From: Actinomycetes bacterium
GTDB lineage: Bacteria; Actinomycetota; Acidimicrobiia; Acidimicrobiales; Ilumatobacteraceae
NCBI GenBank assembly: GCA_023417265.1
Contig: JAEZFY010000138.1
Location: forward strand, 1-11,047
DNA length: 11,047 nucleotides
Direction: 5' to 3'
The notes below the pieces were generated by a model. The model worked only from the letters and a program-made list of their open reading frames with translations, was not told where the DNA came from and ran no database searches. Position numbers and translations under genes: made by a program. Shown in pieces: positions 1 to 6,593 of this stretch (position 1 is its first letter; each line of letters begins with the position of its first letter).

Positions 1-170
1 GCCCCGAGTCCGACGCGTTCAAGGCCAACCTCGGCGCCAACGTGCTGTTCCCGAAGCGCCTCGGCGCCTCCGAGGAGCTCGCGTTCATGGTGCTCGACCT
101 GATCACCAACCCGTACATGAACGCCGAAGTCGTGCGCGTCGACGGCGGGATCCGGATGCCGCCGAAGTAG
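1..170 (+). CDS. SDR-family dehydrogenase, C-terminal end (5' truncated)
   Basis: Only the last 55 residues are in the window; reading begins at base 3 and stops at TAG 168-170. The tail has the pattern FPKRLG, then a helix, then a VVRVDGGIRMPPK ending. This is the usual C-terminus of short-chain dehydrogenases close to 3-hydroxyacyl-CoA dehydrogenase type 2 (HSD10/FabG-like), where the conserved G-E/N-V-x-R-x-DG-x-x-RM strand closes the Rossmann fold. The NAD-binding and Ser-Tyr-Lys parts lie outside, so cofactor and substrate cannot be read. The next gene, a crotonase, starts 23 bp downstream on the same strand. That supports a shared operon for beta-oxidation-like handling of a CoA thioester, with hydration followed by hydroxyacyl oxidation. 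Family is fairly sure; substrate is unknown. Confidence 0.82.
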   Translation, partial: PESDAFKANLGANVLFPKRLGASEELAFMVLDLITNPYMNAEVVRVDGGIRMPPK

Positions 171-193
171 CGGCCCGACTCGAAAGGGACCAC

Positions 194-967
194 ATGACCG
201 ATACCGAAGTTGCTGACGAACCGGCGGTGCTCACCGAGCAGCGCGGCAAGGTGCTGCTGATCACGCTCAACCGCCCCGGACAGATGAACTCGATCAACGG
301 GGCGCTGTCGGCGGGGTTGGTCGAGGCGCTGGCCCAGCTCGACAACGACCCGGGCATCAGCGCTGGCGTGCTGACGGGGAACGGCCGCGGGTTCTGCTCG
401 GGGATGGATCTCAAGGCCTTCCTGCGCGGCGAGAACATCGGCGGGTTCTTCGACTTCGTCGTCAACGGCACCACCAAGCCGTTGATCGGCGCGATCGAGG
501 GGTTCGCCCTGGCGGGCGGGCTCGAACTGGCGCTGAGCTGCGATCTGCTGGTCGCCGCCAAGGGGGCCAAGCTGGGCATCCCGGAGGCCGGCGTGGGGCT
601 CTTCGCCGCGGCGGGTGGGTTGCTGCGGCTCCCGACGCGGGTCGGCTACTCGAAGGCGATGGAGATGGCGATCACCGCCGATCCGATCACCGCCGACGAG
701 GCCTACCAGTACGGGATGATCGCTCGCCTCACCGAACCGGGGGGCGCGGTCGAGGCGGCGATCGCCCTCGCCGAGCGGGTCGCCAAGAACGCCCCGCTGT
801 CGATCAACGCCTCCAAGCAACTCGTGAAGGCTGCGCTCGGCATCACCGAGGCCGAGTTCTGGGAGCTCCAGAAGCCGCTCCAGGCCTCCGTGTTCACGTC
901 GAACGACTCCAAGGAAGGCCCCAAGGCGTTCGCCGAGAAGCGCCCGCCGGAATGGACCGGTACCTGA
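194..967 (+). CDS. Crotonase / enoyl-CoA hydratase family protein
   Basis: This 257-residue protein has the normal length for the crotonase superfamily, whose members act on acyl-CoA thioesters in the cytoplasm. The oxyanion-hole segments are visible as FCSGMDLKAF (about 67-76) and GFALAGGLELALSCD (103-117). Glutamates sit at the two positions used for catalysis in enoyl-CoA hydratase: E111 in GGLEL and E131 in IPEAGVG. Both acids being present favours a true hydratase over an isomerase or a dead paralogue, although the C-terminus (EGPKAFAEKRPPEWTGT) is typical of many EchA-like proteins of unknown substrate. The ATG at 194 is preceded by AAAGGG (183-188) at 5 nt spacing, a good Shine-Dalgarno. 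It follows the SDR gene by 23 bp, probably in one transcript. The ending at 967 faces the HNH gene, with a hairpin between them. Confidence 0.93.
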   Translation: MTDTEVADEPAVLTEQRGKVLLITLNRPGQMNSINGALSAGLVEALAQLDNDPGISAGVLTGNGRGFCSGMDLKAFLRGENIGGFFDFVVNGTTKPLIGAIEGFALAGGLELALSCDLLVAAKGAKLGIPEAGVGLFAAAGGLLRLPTRVGYSKAMEMAITADPITADEAYQYGMIARLTEPGGAVEAAIALAERVAKNAPLSINASKQLVKAALGITEAEFWELQKPLQASVFTSNDSKEGPKAFAEKRPPEWTGT

Positions 968-1001
968 CGAGCGCCTGATCGGCGCGTCCTGATCGAGCTT
1001 C

Positions 1002-1034
1002 CTGACCGGCCGCAGCGAGCCCGCGGCCGGTCAG
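1002..1034. terminator. Perfect 12-bp hairpin between convergent genes
   Basis: CTGACCGGCCGC (1002-1013) and GCGGCCGGTCAG (1023-1034) are exact reverse complements around a 9-nt loop. The hairpin lies between the crotonase (+) and the HNH gene (-), so it can stop transcription from both sides. There is no T-tract on either side, which is usual for GC-rich actinobacteria. The right arm contains the TGA stop of the HNH gene (complement of 1031-1033). Confidence 0.75.
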
Positions 1035-2452
1035 GCGGCTTGCCAGGATCGGCGCAGGTTCTGGAGGTCCTCGATGGCGCGCCGCCGCCGCGCTTCGGCG
1101 TCGGCGTGCTCGAACGGCGGCGGGGGTTGGCCGACGTGGAGCACCATCGTTCCGTCTGCCCGGAAGTTGACGATCTGGCCGTTGTCGGCGCGGCGCGTTC
1201 GCCAGCCGCTGCGGTGTTTGAACCGATTGTGGCTGCCGCAGATCAACTGCCCATTCGTCTGATCAGTGGGCCCGCCTGCTGAGTGCGGGTCGTTGTGGTC
1301 GCCCTGACACTGATCGGCCGGGATGTCGCAACCGGCGTGGCCGCACGTCCGCTGGGTGAGCGTGAGCGCCACCCGGGCCGACCCGGTGAACAGGCGCTGG
1401 CGTTCGCCGAGATCGATCACGGTCGACTTGGCGTCGAGCACCACCCGACGGACGTGGGCGGTGAGCAGCAACTGCAGGAGCTCGCGGGGGTTGATCTGCT
1501 GGCCCGATGCGGTCTCGCAGCGACGGGTGAGGATCGACTGCGGATCGGCGGCGAACTCGGCGAGCACCGCTGCGATCTGCTGCTTGGTGAGCGCGTCGAC
1601 GTCGAGCCGCTCACCGTTGGCGAGCACCACACCGGCCCCCGCAAGGAACTCCTCGACCGTTCGCTGGTCGGCGAGGATGTTGACGACCGGGTCGGGCAGC
1701 TTGCCCTTGCCCGTGTCGGAGGCGGCGTAGCCGGCTCGGGCCATCGCCAGGATGGCGTCGTGCTTGCGTTGCGCCGGCGTGCGACCGAGCGGGAACTGAT
1801 CGGCCCGCTCGCCGTGCTCGGCCCGGCGGGCATCGACGTCCTTCTGGAACTCGAGCTTGGTGAAGTGGGCGTGGATCTTCTTGAACGCCTCGGCGGCCAG
1901 CTTCGAGCCGCCGGTCATCTGCACGTCCAACCCGTCGTTGCTGGCGATCACCGTGGCCGTACGCGCCTCGATGTTGGCGAGCTCGTCGCGGGCGGCACCG
2001 TCAGCGTCGGCCCAGGCGAGCCAGCGATCGACGATGACGACGAACTCGCGGATGCGGAACTGCGCGGCATGCCCCAACAGCATGTCGACGTGGGCGTCAT
2101 CGAGAGCTTGCTTGGCGCGCTCGTTCGTGTGGATGCGCACGAACTCGTCGACCTGGCCGAGCCCAATCCGCCCCTCCATCAGCGCGTCGCCGATCTGCGG
2201 GAAGTCGCGGCACACCCGCGCCCGGCGAACCTCGGAGAGCGCCACCCATGACGGCTGGTTGGCCGTCGCCCGCAGATACGCCTGGGTCGACGTGTGCCCG
2301 TCGACCGCCGGCACCTGCTTCAACTCGGCAGCAGCCCGTACGGCGAGCCGCCGCGCATCGAGCGCCCGGGCGTCCAGTTCGAGCTGGCGAAGCTGCTCGT
2401 CGAGCGCCGCGGACGGCTCCTCGACCAGCTCCATCAGCAGCTCTCCGAACAT
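1031..2452 (-). CDS. DUF222 / HNH endonuclease-domain protein (13E12 repeat family)
   Basis: This 473-residue protein has the two-part layout of the 13E12/DUF222-HNH family: a long helical DUF222 region (about 15-340) and a C-terminal HNH nuclease-like domain. The HNH part shows C370 and C375, C382, D385-H386, N400, C405, H408 and H413, the expected zinc and catalytic signature (C..GC....C..DH....GG.T..N.....C..HN..KH..GW). Members are multi-copy in many actinobacteria and are presumed DNA-acting; the biological role is unsettled. Two starts are possible. ATG 2452 lies 7 nt after a -10-like TAAGAT (complement of 2459-2464), which would give a leaderless mRNA. ATG 2434 (residue 7) has GGAGAG 6 nt upstream. 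A LexA-like box sits over the promoter. The gene is convergent with the crotonase and ends inside the terminator stem. All key HNH residues are present, so it is not visibly degraded. Confidence 0.93.
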   Translation of the reverse strand: MFGELLMELVEEPSAALDEQLRQLELDARALDARRLAVRAAAELKQVPAVDGHTSTQAYLRATANQPSWVALSEVRRARVCRDFPQIGDALMEGRIGLGQVDEFVRIHTNERAKQALDDAHVDMLLGHAAQFRIREFVVIVDRWLAWADADGAARDELANIEARTATVIASNDGLDVQMTGGSKLAAEAFKKIHAHFTKLEFQKDVDARRAEHGERADQFPLGRTPAQRKHDAILAMARAGYAASDTGKGKLPDPVVNILADQRTVEEFLAGAGVVLANGERLDVDALTKQQIAAVLAEFAADPQSILTRRCETASGQQINPRELLQLLLTAHVRRVVLDAKSTVIDLGERQRLFTGSARVALTLTQRTCGHAGCDIPADQCQGDHNDPHSAGGPTDQTNGQLICGSHNRFKHRSGWRTRRADNGQIVNFRADGTMVLHVGQPPPPFEHADAEARRRRAIEDLQNLRRSWQAA

Positions 2453-2458
2453 ACTGCC

Positions 2459-2464
2459 ATCTTA
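2459..2464 (-). promoter_or_regulatory. Candidate -10 element of the HNH gene
   Basis: On the minus strand TAAGAT (5 of 6 matches to TATAAT) ends 7 nt before ATG 2452, placing the transcription start at or next to the ATG. No good -35 hexamer is visible 16-18 nt upstream. The LexA-like box occupies most of the spacer. Confidence 0.45.
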
Positions 2465-2480
2465 ACGGACATACGTTCGT
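2465..2480 (-). promoter_or_regulatory. Candidate LexA (SOS) box upstream of the HNH gene
   Basis: The minus strand reads ACGAACGTATGTCCGT. Compared with the actinobacterial SOS consensus CGAAC-RYRY-GTTCG, the 14-bp core (2466-2479) matches everywhere except one base in the right half (GTCCG for GTTCG), and the central GTAT obeys the R-Y-R-Y rule. It lies immediately upstream of the -10-like TAAGAT, where a bound repressor would block RNA polymerase. Several 13E12-family genes of Mycobacterium tuberculosis are known LexA targets, which makes the location more than chance. The match is by eye only. Confidence 0.62.
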
Positions 2481-2779
2481 GAAGCAGTAGGCTGGCCTGG
2501 AGTTAGCACAATCTTCACGATCGCGGGCAGCAACCGGTGCGCAGTGTGTCACGTCAGACGCTGGAGCCCCATCTCGGGCGACGACCCACGAACTTCGAGC
2601 ACCTGCCAGAGCTCGACGAACCGTGGCCTTACCAGGTGGTCCTGGTCCATCGTCGTCCTGGGCGCGGTCGCCTGCCGGCGGTTCAAGAAAGTCGGGTGGC
2701 TCTCGTTCCTGTCGCGCAGGATGGCATGGCGGCCGGGTCGGAATGGACCGGCGGATGACCTGCCTGCCAGGGTGGGCGC
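2481..2779. other. Intergenic stretch with no supportable gene
   Basis: About 300 bp separate the divergent HNH and alpha/beta hydrolase promoters. Several short frames stay open here. One on the plus strand (GTG 2544 to TGA 2792) has high G/C at third positions and a short hydrophobic run (SIVVLGAVAC), but none has a convincing ribosome site or a recognisable product. No tRNA, repeat or strong hairpin was seen. It may hold the hydrolase promoter, or the eroded remnant of a gene. Confidence 0.5.
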
Positions 2780-3730
2780 GTGCCAGACCTGATCGACTAC
2801 GACGAATTCGGTTTGTTTCACGAGAACGCCGAGGAGTACGGGCTCCCGTACGGCGCCCCACCGGTGGTGCGTCGTACAGCCGTTGCCGTTGACGGCGAGC
2901 GTTCGCTGAGCGCGCTCGTATGGGGCGAGGGGCCAGCCGAGTTGGTGCTGATCCATGGCGGCGCCCAGAACGCACACACCTGGGACACGGTCGCCCTCGC
3001 GCTCGGTGTGCCGCTCGTCGCCCTCGACTTGCCGTCGCACGGGCACTCCGATGGGAGCGGCCGGAACGGGCGCTCGCCGCACGCGTTCGCTGAGGACGTC
3101 GCCGCCGCCGTGGCGGTGCTCGCCCCCGACGCCAAGGCGGTCGTCGGCATGTCGCTCGGCGGGCTGACGTCGATCGCCCTCACCGACGCCCATCCGGCGC
3201 TGGTGCGCAAGCTGGTGCTCGTCGACATCACGCCCGGTGTCAACGGCGACAAGGCCAAAGCGATCGCCGATTTCGTCAAGGGCCCGAAGACGTTCCCCGA
3301 CTTCGACGCCTTGCTGGCGCGCACGATCGAGCACAACCCGACGCGTACCGTGGCCTCGTTGCGGCGCGGGATCCTCCACAACGCCGTGCAGCAGGCCGAC
3401 GGTTCGTGGGTGTGGCGCTACCAGCGCGACGTGGTCGAGCACTTCGCCGACATCGACACGCCGGCCAGCGCGCCGGCGGTGGTCGACCCGGCTGCCGATC
3501 CGGCGCAGCCGGCCCACGCCGCGCTGTGGGATGCGGTCGGCCGGATCACTGTGCCGGTGCTGTTGTGCCGCGGGATGCTCGCCCAGTCCGTGGTCGACGA
3601 CGACGACGTCGCCGAGCTGCGCCGGCGCTGCCCCCAGGCCGACGTGATCGAGTTCGCCCAGGCCGGCCACAGCATCCAGGGCGACATGCCGATCGAGCTC
3701 GCCGCAGCGATCCGCGCGTTCGCCCTGTAG
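2780..3730 (+). CDS. Alpha/beta hydrolase-fold protein
   Basis: This 316-residue protein has the standard alpha/beta hydrolase motifs. The oxyanion turn is LVLIHGGAQNAHTWD (55-69), followed by VALDLPSHGHSD (80-91). The nucleophile elbow is GMSLGG with Ser125, and the catalytic His is probably H297 in AGHSIQGDMP. The acid is likely one of the aspartates at 273-276, after strand 7 (VPVLLCRG), though D149 is an alternative. The order of elements resembles actinobacterial esterase, lactonase or haloperoxidase-like enzymes; the substrate cannot be inferred. There is no signal peptide, so a cytoplasmic enzyme is expected. GTG 2780 is the only plausible start after the in-frame TGA at 2756-2758; a weak GGGTGG lies just upstream. 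The gene ends 7 bp from the convergent ArsR gene and appears to be transcribed alone. Confidence 0.9.
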   Translation: MPDLIDYDEFGLFHENAEEYGLPYGAPPVVRRTAVAVDGERSLSALVWGEGPAELVLIHGGAQNAHTWDTVALALGVPLVALDLPSHGHSDGSGRNGRSPHAFAEDVAAAVAVLAPDAKAVVGMSLGGLTSIALTDAHPALVRKLVLVDITPGVNGDKAKAIADFVKGPKTFPDFDALLARTIEHNPTRTVASLRRGILHNAVQQADGSWVWRYQRDVVEHFADIDTPASAPAVVDPAADPAQPAHAALWDAVGRITVPVLLCRGMLAQSVVDDDDVAELRRRCPQADVIEFAQAGHSIQGDMPIELAAAIRAFAL

Positions 3731-3733
3731 GCG

Positions 3734-3747
3734 CCCGCTAGCGCGGG
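3734..3747. terminator. Weak hairpin between convergent hydrolase and ArsR genes
   Basis: CCCGC (3734-3738) can pair with GCGGG (3743-3747) across a TAGC loop. It spans the stop codon of the ArsR gene (complement of 3738-3740). The stem is only 5 bp, so this is tentative. Confidence 0.3.
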
Positions 3748-4334
3748 TCGGGGAGAGGGAACAACGACACCTGGACCTCGGCCGAGCGGGCCTCCTCGCG
3801 CGCGTTGCCGGCGTCGGCCCCGGCACGCGCCAGCCACGCCTCGATCACACCGTTGAGCTGCCGGGTCAGCTCGCACGCCTCGTCGGGGGTGAGCACGAGG
3901 TGGACCGAGCGGTCGAGCGCAGCCTTCTGCCATTCGGTGGGCCACTCGTCGATGGTTGCGACGAAGTGCTCTTGGCGCTCGCGGCGGCCGCGCCGTAGCT
4001 CGCCGATGACGAGGTGGGCGGCTTCGTACCCGGCCGGATCGGCGTGGCGATCGGGGGGATCGATCAGCACGCCGCCCGGTACGCGACGCCACCAGCGCTC
4101 GCGCCCGTTGCCCCGCTCGGGGTCGGTTTCGACGAAGCCGAAGCGTTCGAGTTGGCGGAGGTGGTAGCTCGTGGAACCGCTCGACTCGCCGAGCCGCTCG
4201 CCGAGCTGGGTCGCCGTGGCGGGCCCGTGCTGGGTGAGCTGCTGGAACAGCGCAACCCGCAGCGGGTGGGCGAGGCCGGAGAGCGCCTGGGTGTCGAGGC
4301 GCCGCCCGGGATGATCGGTTCCGTCGGTTCCCAC
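3738..4334 (-). CDS. ArsR-family winged-helix transcriptional repressor
   Basis: This 198-residue protein has an N-terminal winged helix (about 14-88). The LSGLAHPLRVALFQQL helix is followed by ATQLGERLGESSGSTSYHLRQLERFGFVE, where residues 54-65 form the recognition helix, and a wing around ERGNGRERWW. The long C-terminal half, ending in VQVSLFPLPDPR, is typical of the larger ArsR/HTH_20 regulators rather than the short metal sensors, and no cysteine metal site is seen. The GTG start at 4334 directly follows the TAG stop of the upstream mini-gene (4335-4337), so the two are probably translationally coupled. The unit is preceded by 14-bp tandem repeats with a TTGCAA core, the kind of site expected for its own operator, so autorepression is likely. 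Such regulators often control an adjacent transporter, but none is in the window. The ligand is unknown. Confidence 0.9.
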   Translation of the reverse strand: MGTDGTDHPGRRLDTQALSGLAHPLRVALFQQLTQHGPATATQLGERLGESSGSTSYHLRQLERFGFVETDPERGNGRERWWRRVPGGVLIDPPDRHADPAGYEAAHLVIGELRRGRRERQEHFVATIDEWPTEWQKAALDRSVHLVLTPDEACELTRQLNGVIEAWLARAGADAGNAREEARSAEVQVSLFPLPDPR

Positions 4335-4514
4335 CTACGTCACCGTATTCCTCACGGCTTGCTGAGCGAGGCGTTCGAGCGAGTCGGCGCGGCGGCGCAA
4401 GCGCTGGGCGCGGGCCTGCCGGCGCAGGGCCGACTCGAAGCGCTGACGGCGCAAGTTGCTCAACACGTGCTGGTGCTGGAACAGCGGGGTGGCGGGGTCG
4501 TAGTGCGTGAACAT
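4335..4514 (-). CDS. Small basic helical protein upstream of the ArsR gene
   Basis: From ATG 4514 this encodes 59 residues (MFTHYDPATPLFQHQHVLSN...) rich in Arg, Gln and Leu. It is probably one or two amphipathic helices, with no signal peptide, membrane segment or metal motif. I do not recognise the family. Support for its being real comes from position: its TAG is followed with no gap by the GTG of the ArsR gene, and a promoter-like pair (-35 TTGCAA, 17-nt spacer, -10 TATCGT) ends 7 nt before the ATG, predicting a leaderless message. The frame is open upstream to a TTG at 4550, but that codon lies within the operator repeats, so the shorter form is preferred. GTG 4523 is a second alternative. 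It may be a partner of the repressor or only a leader peptide ensuring its translation. Confidence 0.66.
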   Translation of the reverse strand: MFTHYDPATPLFQHQHVLSNLRRQRFESALRRQARAQRLRRRADSLERLAQQAVRNTVT

Positions 4515-4521
4515 GGGGATC

Positions 4522-4550
4522 ACGATACAACCGCAAAGGATTGGTTGCAA
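4522..4550 (-). promoter_or_regulatory. Promoter of the mini-protein/ArsR unit
   Basis: On the minus strand TTGCAA (complement of 4545-4550, 4 of 6 to TTGACA) is separated by 17 nt from TATCGT (complement of 4522-4527, 4 of 6 to TATAAT), which ends 7 nt before ATG 4514. The -35 hexamer is one arm of the palindromic operator, so repressor binding would exclude RNA polymerase. Confidence 0.5.
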
Positions 4551-4588
4551 ATGATTATTTGCAAAGATCTGCTTGCAAAGGTTTCCTT
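4533..4588. repeat. Four tandem 14-bp repeats, probable ArsR operator array
   Basis: Four consecutive 14-bp units read GCAAAGGATTGGTT (4533), GCAAATGATTATTT (4547), GCAAAGATCTGCTT (4561) and GCAAAGGTTTCCTT (4575), followed by GC. All begin GCAAA and end TT, so a TTGCAA or TTGC core recurs at exact 14-bp steps. The block is AT-rich in an otherwise GC-rich window. It begins 8 bp beyond the M14 stop and overlaps the promoter of the mini-protein/ArsR unit, as expected for a site that binds several repressor dimers side by side. Confidence 0.8.
4545..4564. promoter_or_regulatory. Perfect 8-4-8 palindrome in the repeat array
   Basis: TTGCAAAT (4545-4552) and ATTTGCAA (4557-4564) are exact reverse complements around GATT. 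This is the most symmetric pair of half-sites in the array and includes the -35 hexamer. It is the best candidate for the primary ArsR dimer site. Confidence 0.65.
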
Positions 4589-4596
4589 GCGTTCAG

Positions 4597-6558
4597 CTAG
4601 CCCCCACCCATGTACTGATCGACCACGGCGATCACCTGGCGGGCGTCCTCGGCGACCTCGCTGACGCTCACCGGCGCCAACCGCGGCCGGTCGACCGTGG
4701 CCTCGTAGGGCAGCACCGGGAACAGCTCCACCAGCAGCGCCCGATGCGGATGCACCAACATCTGGCCCTGCCACAAGAACTCGTCACCGGGCTTGGTGCC
4801 GGCCGTGTTCGCCCGCGTCATGCCGGTCAGCCAGGCGATCGCGGCGGCCATCTCGTGCGCCACCGGGTCGGGGCCGTACCCGCCGACGAACCCGTACGGG
4901 CTGTGCACGTGCACGGTCAGGTTGGGGCGGATGTCGGCGGTGAATGCCAGCAACGCCTGCGACTCGGGCTCGGCAACGCGATAGCCGTCGCGGTTGAGGT
5001 CGGCGCCGGTCGCGGTGTAGCGGTTGAACGCGGCCAGCCCGTCAGGGTTGAGCACCGGAATCAACCAGTACCCGACCGAGCTCGTGCCGGCCTGCCGGCG
5101 GGCGGCGTCGATGACCAGCGCCGGGCCGCATTCGTCGCCGTGCACGGCAGCCACCACGAGCACGACCGCCGATGGCGAGTACGACCCGTAGTACTCGGCC
5201 CAGATCGGCCGGCCCTGCCGCGACGTGCCGATCCGGCGGACCTCGCGCGGTCGCGGCGCCCCGGGTTGGCGCTCGTAACTCAGCCGCGGGTCGAGCCCGG
5301 CGCAATGCTCGGTGGGGTGCGAGGCTTCGTGCGGCGGGAGGTTGAGAGCGACCGGTTCGGTGGCCGCCGGGCGGGTGCCGGTGAAGTAGCCGGTCTGGTC
5401 GAGCACGGCGTCGGCCTGATGCTTCGACCACACCGCCACGCCGGCGTCCGACACCGGGGCGACGACGAGGTTGGCCGCCGTCGCCCCGCGCCGGTCGACG
5501 TTCACCGACGACGCCGGCGAGCTGCCGACCCGGGCCGGGAGCACGCGCAGATATCCGGGCAAGGCGGCCTCGGTGAGCGTCACGTTGCCGACCAAGACCG
5601 CGCCCGTGACGTCACCGACCTCCACACTGCCGCCGGCGTACAGCGGCACGCCGTCGGCGCGGGTGTCGAGCCGGCGCTCGGGAACGAGGGGCACGAACAG
5701 GCCGTCGCTGGTCGGTGCTGCGCTTGCCCCGGTGACGTAGCCGATCAGGTCGACGACGAGCTGTTCGCCGGCGTGCGAGTAGAGCTGGAACGCGCCGTCG
5801 CTCAGCCCGACCAGCGTCGTCGCCGCGCGCGTCTGTCCGGGCGCGTCGACGTTGAGCACCGACGCCAGGGGCCGCTCCCCGGCGGCCCACGCGGTGACGT
5901 ACGACGGCGCGCTCGACTCGGTGGCGGTGACGTTCACGAGCACCGCCTCGGCATCGGCGGGCACGTCGAACGGCGGGACGGCCACCCGCGTGATGCTGCG
6001 CGGTTGCGGGCGCTCGGTGAGCCGCGTGTCGAGGATCCGGGTCGGGAGCGCAAGCGGCACGAAGCGCCCTGCGGTGGCGACACCCGCCGGCTCGGCGACG
6101 AAGTAGCCGCTGACGTCGACGACGAGATGGGTCGCCGTGTGCACGTACACCGAGACCGCGTCGTCGCCGGTGGCGATGATGCCGGTGTTGGCGATCGTCG
6201 CCCCAGGCCCGGCCCAGTTGACGAGCGACGCGGTCGGCCGTGGAGCGCCGGCCGGGTAGACGGTGGCGTAGCCGGGCGCGGCCGGGTCGACGGCGGTCAC
6301 CGTCAGCACGACGGCCTGCGTGCCCTCCGGTGGGCCGCACGGGGTGAGGTCGAGCCGCAGTTCGGCGCGAGCCGCGGCTCGAGTGCCATCCCGCGTGTCG
6401 AGCACCCGGCACGGTCTGACCGGGGCGTACGTGGATGCCGCGGGTGTCGGCGTGTCAGGGCGCGGCAGCGGTTGCCCTGCTGCTCGCACCTGCACGCTCG
6501 TCACCGTCGCCAGCATCGTGCTGGCGACGATCACCGCGGCACTCCAACGTTGCTGCAC
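4597..6558 (-). CDS. Secreted M14 zinc carboxypeptidase with three N-terminal beta-repeat domains
   Basis: From GTG 6558 the product has 653 residues. A signal peptide is clear: MQQRW, then a hydrophobic stretch to about residue 27 ending near VRAAG. Three repeats of about 120 residues follow, each opening with R-x-LDTR (51-56, 174-179, 295-300) and closing with a [V/L]-x-D-x-x-GY[F/V] strand (about 153, 275, 392). Similar beta repeats are common in secreted actinobacterial proteins. The C-terminal catalytic domain (about 440-653) has HGDE (H473, E476), NPDG (504-507), DLNRD with N522-R523, VHVHSPYG (H552, or H550, as third zinc ligand) and VELFP with E611 as the general base. Spacing and the GRPIWAE start resemble murein peptide amidase MpaA-like M14 enzymes, so a peptidoglycan peptide is a possible substrate, but this is inference. 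GGAGG lies 5 nt before GTG 6558; an upstream TTG at 6588 is less likely. No wall anchor or C-terminal membrane segment is visible. Confidence 0.88.
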   Translation of the reverse strand: MQQRWSAAVIVASTMLATVTSVQVRAAGQPLPRPDTPTPAASTYAPVRPCRVLDTRDGTRAAARAELRLDLTPCGPPEGTQAVVLTVTAVDPAAPGYATVYPAGAPRPTASLVNWAGPGATIANTGIIATGDDAVSVYVHTATHLVVDVSGYFVAEPAGVATAGRFVPLALPTRILDTRLTERPQPRSITRVAVPPFDVPADAEAVLVNVTATESSAPSYVTAWAAGERPLASVLNVDAPGQTRAATTLVGLSDGAFQLYSHAGEQLVVDLIGYVTGASAAPTSDGLFVPLVPERRLDTRADGVPLYAGGSVEVGDVTGAVLVGNVTLTEAALPGYLRVLPARVGSSPASSVNVDRRGATAANLVVAPVSDAGVAVWSKHQADAVLDQTGYFTGTRPAATEPVALNLPPHEASHPTEHCAGLDPRLSYERQPGAPRPREVRRIGTSRQGRPIWAEYYGSYSPSAVVLVVAAVHGDECGPALVIDAARRQAGTSSVGYWLIPVLNPDGLAAFNRYTATGADLNRDGYRVAEPESQALLAFTADIRPNLTVHVHSPYGFVGGYGPDPVAHEMAAAIAWLTGMTRANTAGTKPGDEFLWQGQMLVHPHRALLVELFPVLPYEATVDRPRLAPVSVSEVAEDARQVIAVVDQYMGGG

Positions 6559-6593
6559 TGACACCTCCGCCGCCGTTCCGCCGGTCAAGGCTA

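Noticed and set aside
1283..2251. A 322-codon plus-strand open frame
   Set aside because: It is antisense to the DUF222-HNH gene and is a GC-driven shadow with no motif.
1031..2452. The HNH gene as part of a restriction, defence or homing element
   Set aside because: DUF222-HNH genes are common housekeeping-scale paralogues in actinobacteria; there is no methyltransferase, intron, intein, integrase or flanking repeat here to support a mobile or defence system.
2544..2792. Small plus-strand frame (82 codons) overlapping the hydrolase start by 13 bp
   Set aside because: GC-rich third positions are suggestive in part, but there is no ribosome site and the ends have low-quality composition; kept only as a point to check.
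2549..3826. A 425-codon minus-strand frame covering the gap and the hydrolase
   Set aside because: Most of it is antisense to the alpha/beta hydrolase and it lacks any domain; the tail in the gap is too short to judge.
4573..6561. A 662-codon open frame on the plus strand opposite the M14 gene
   Set aside because: It mirrors the M14 gene almost exactly, is Arg/Gly/Val-rich with no domain, and arises from the high GC content; the minus strand has signal peptide, repeats and active-site residues.
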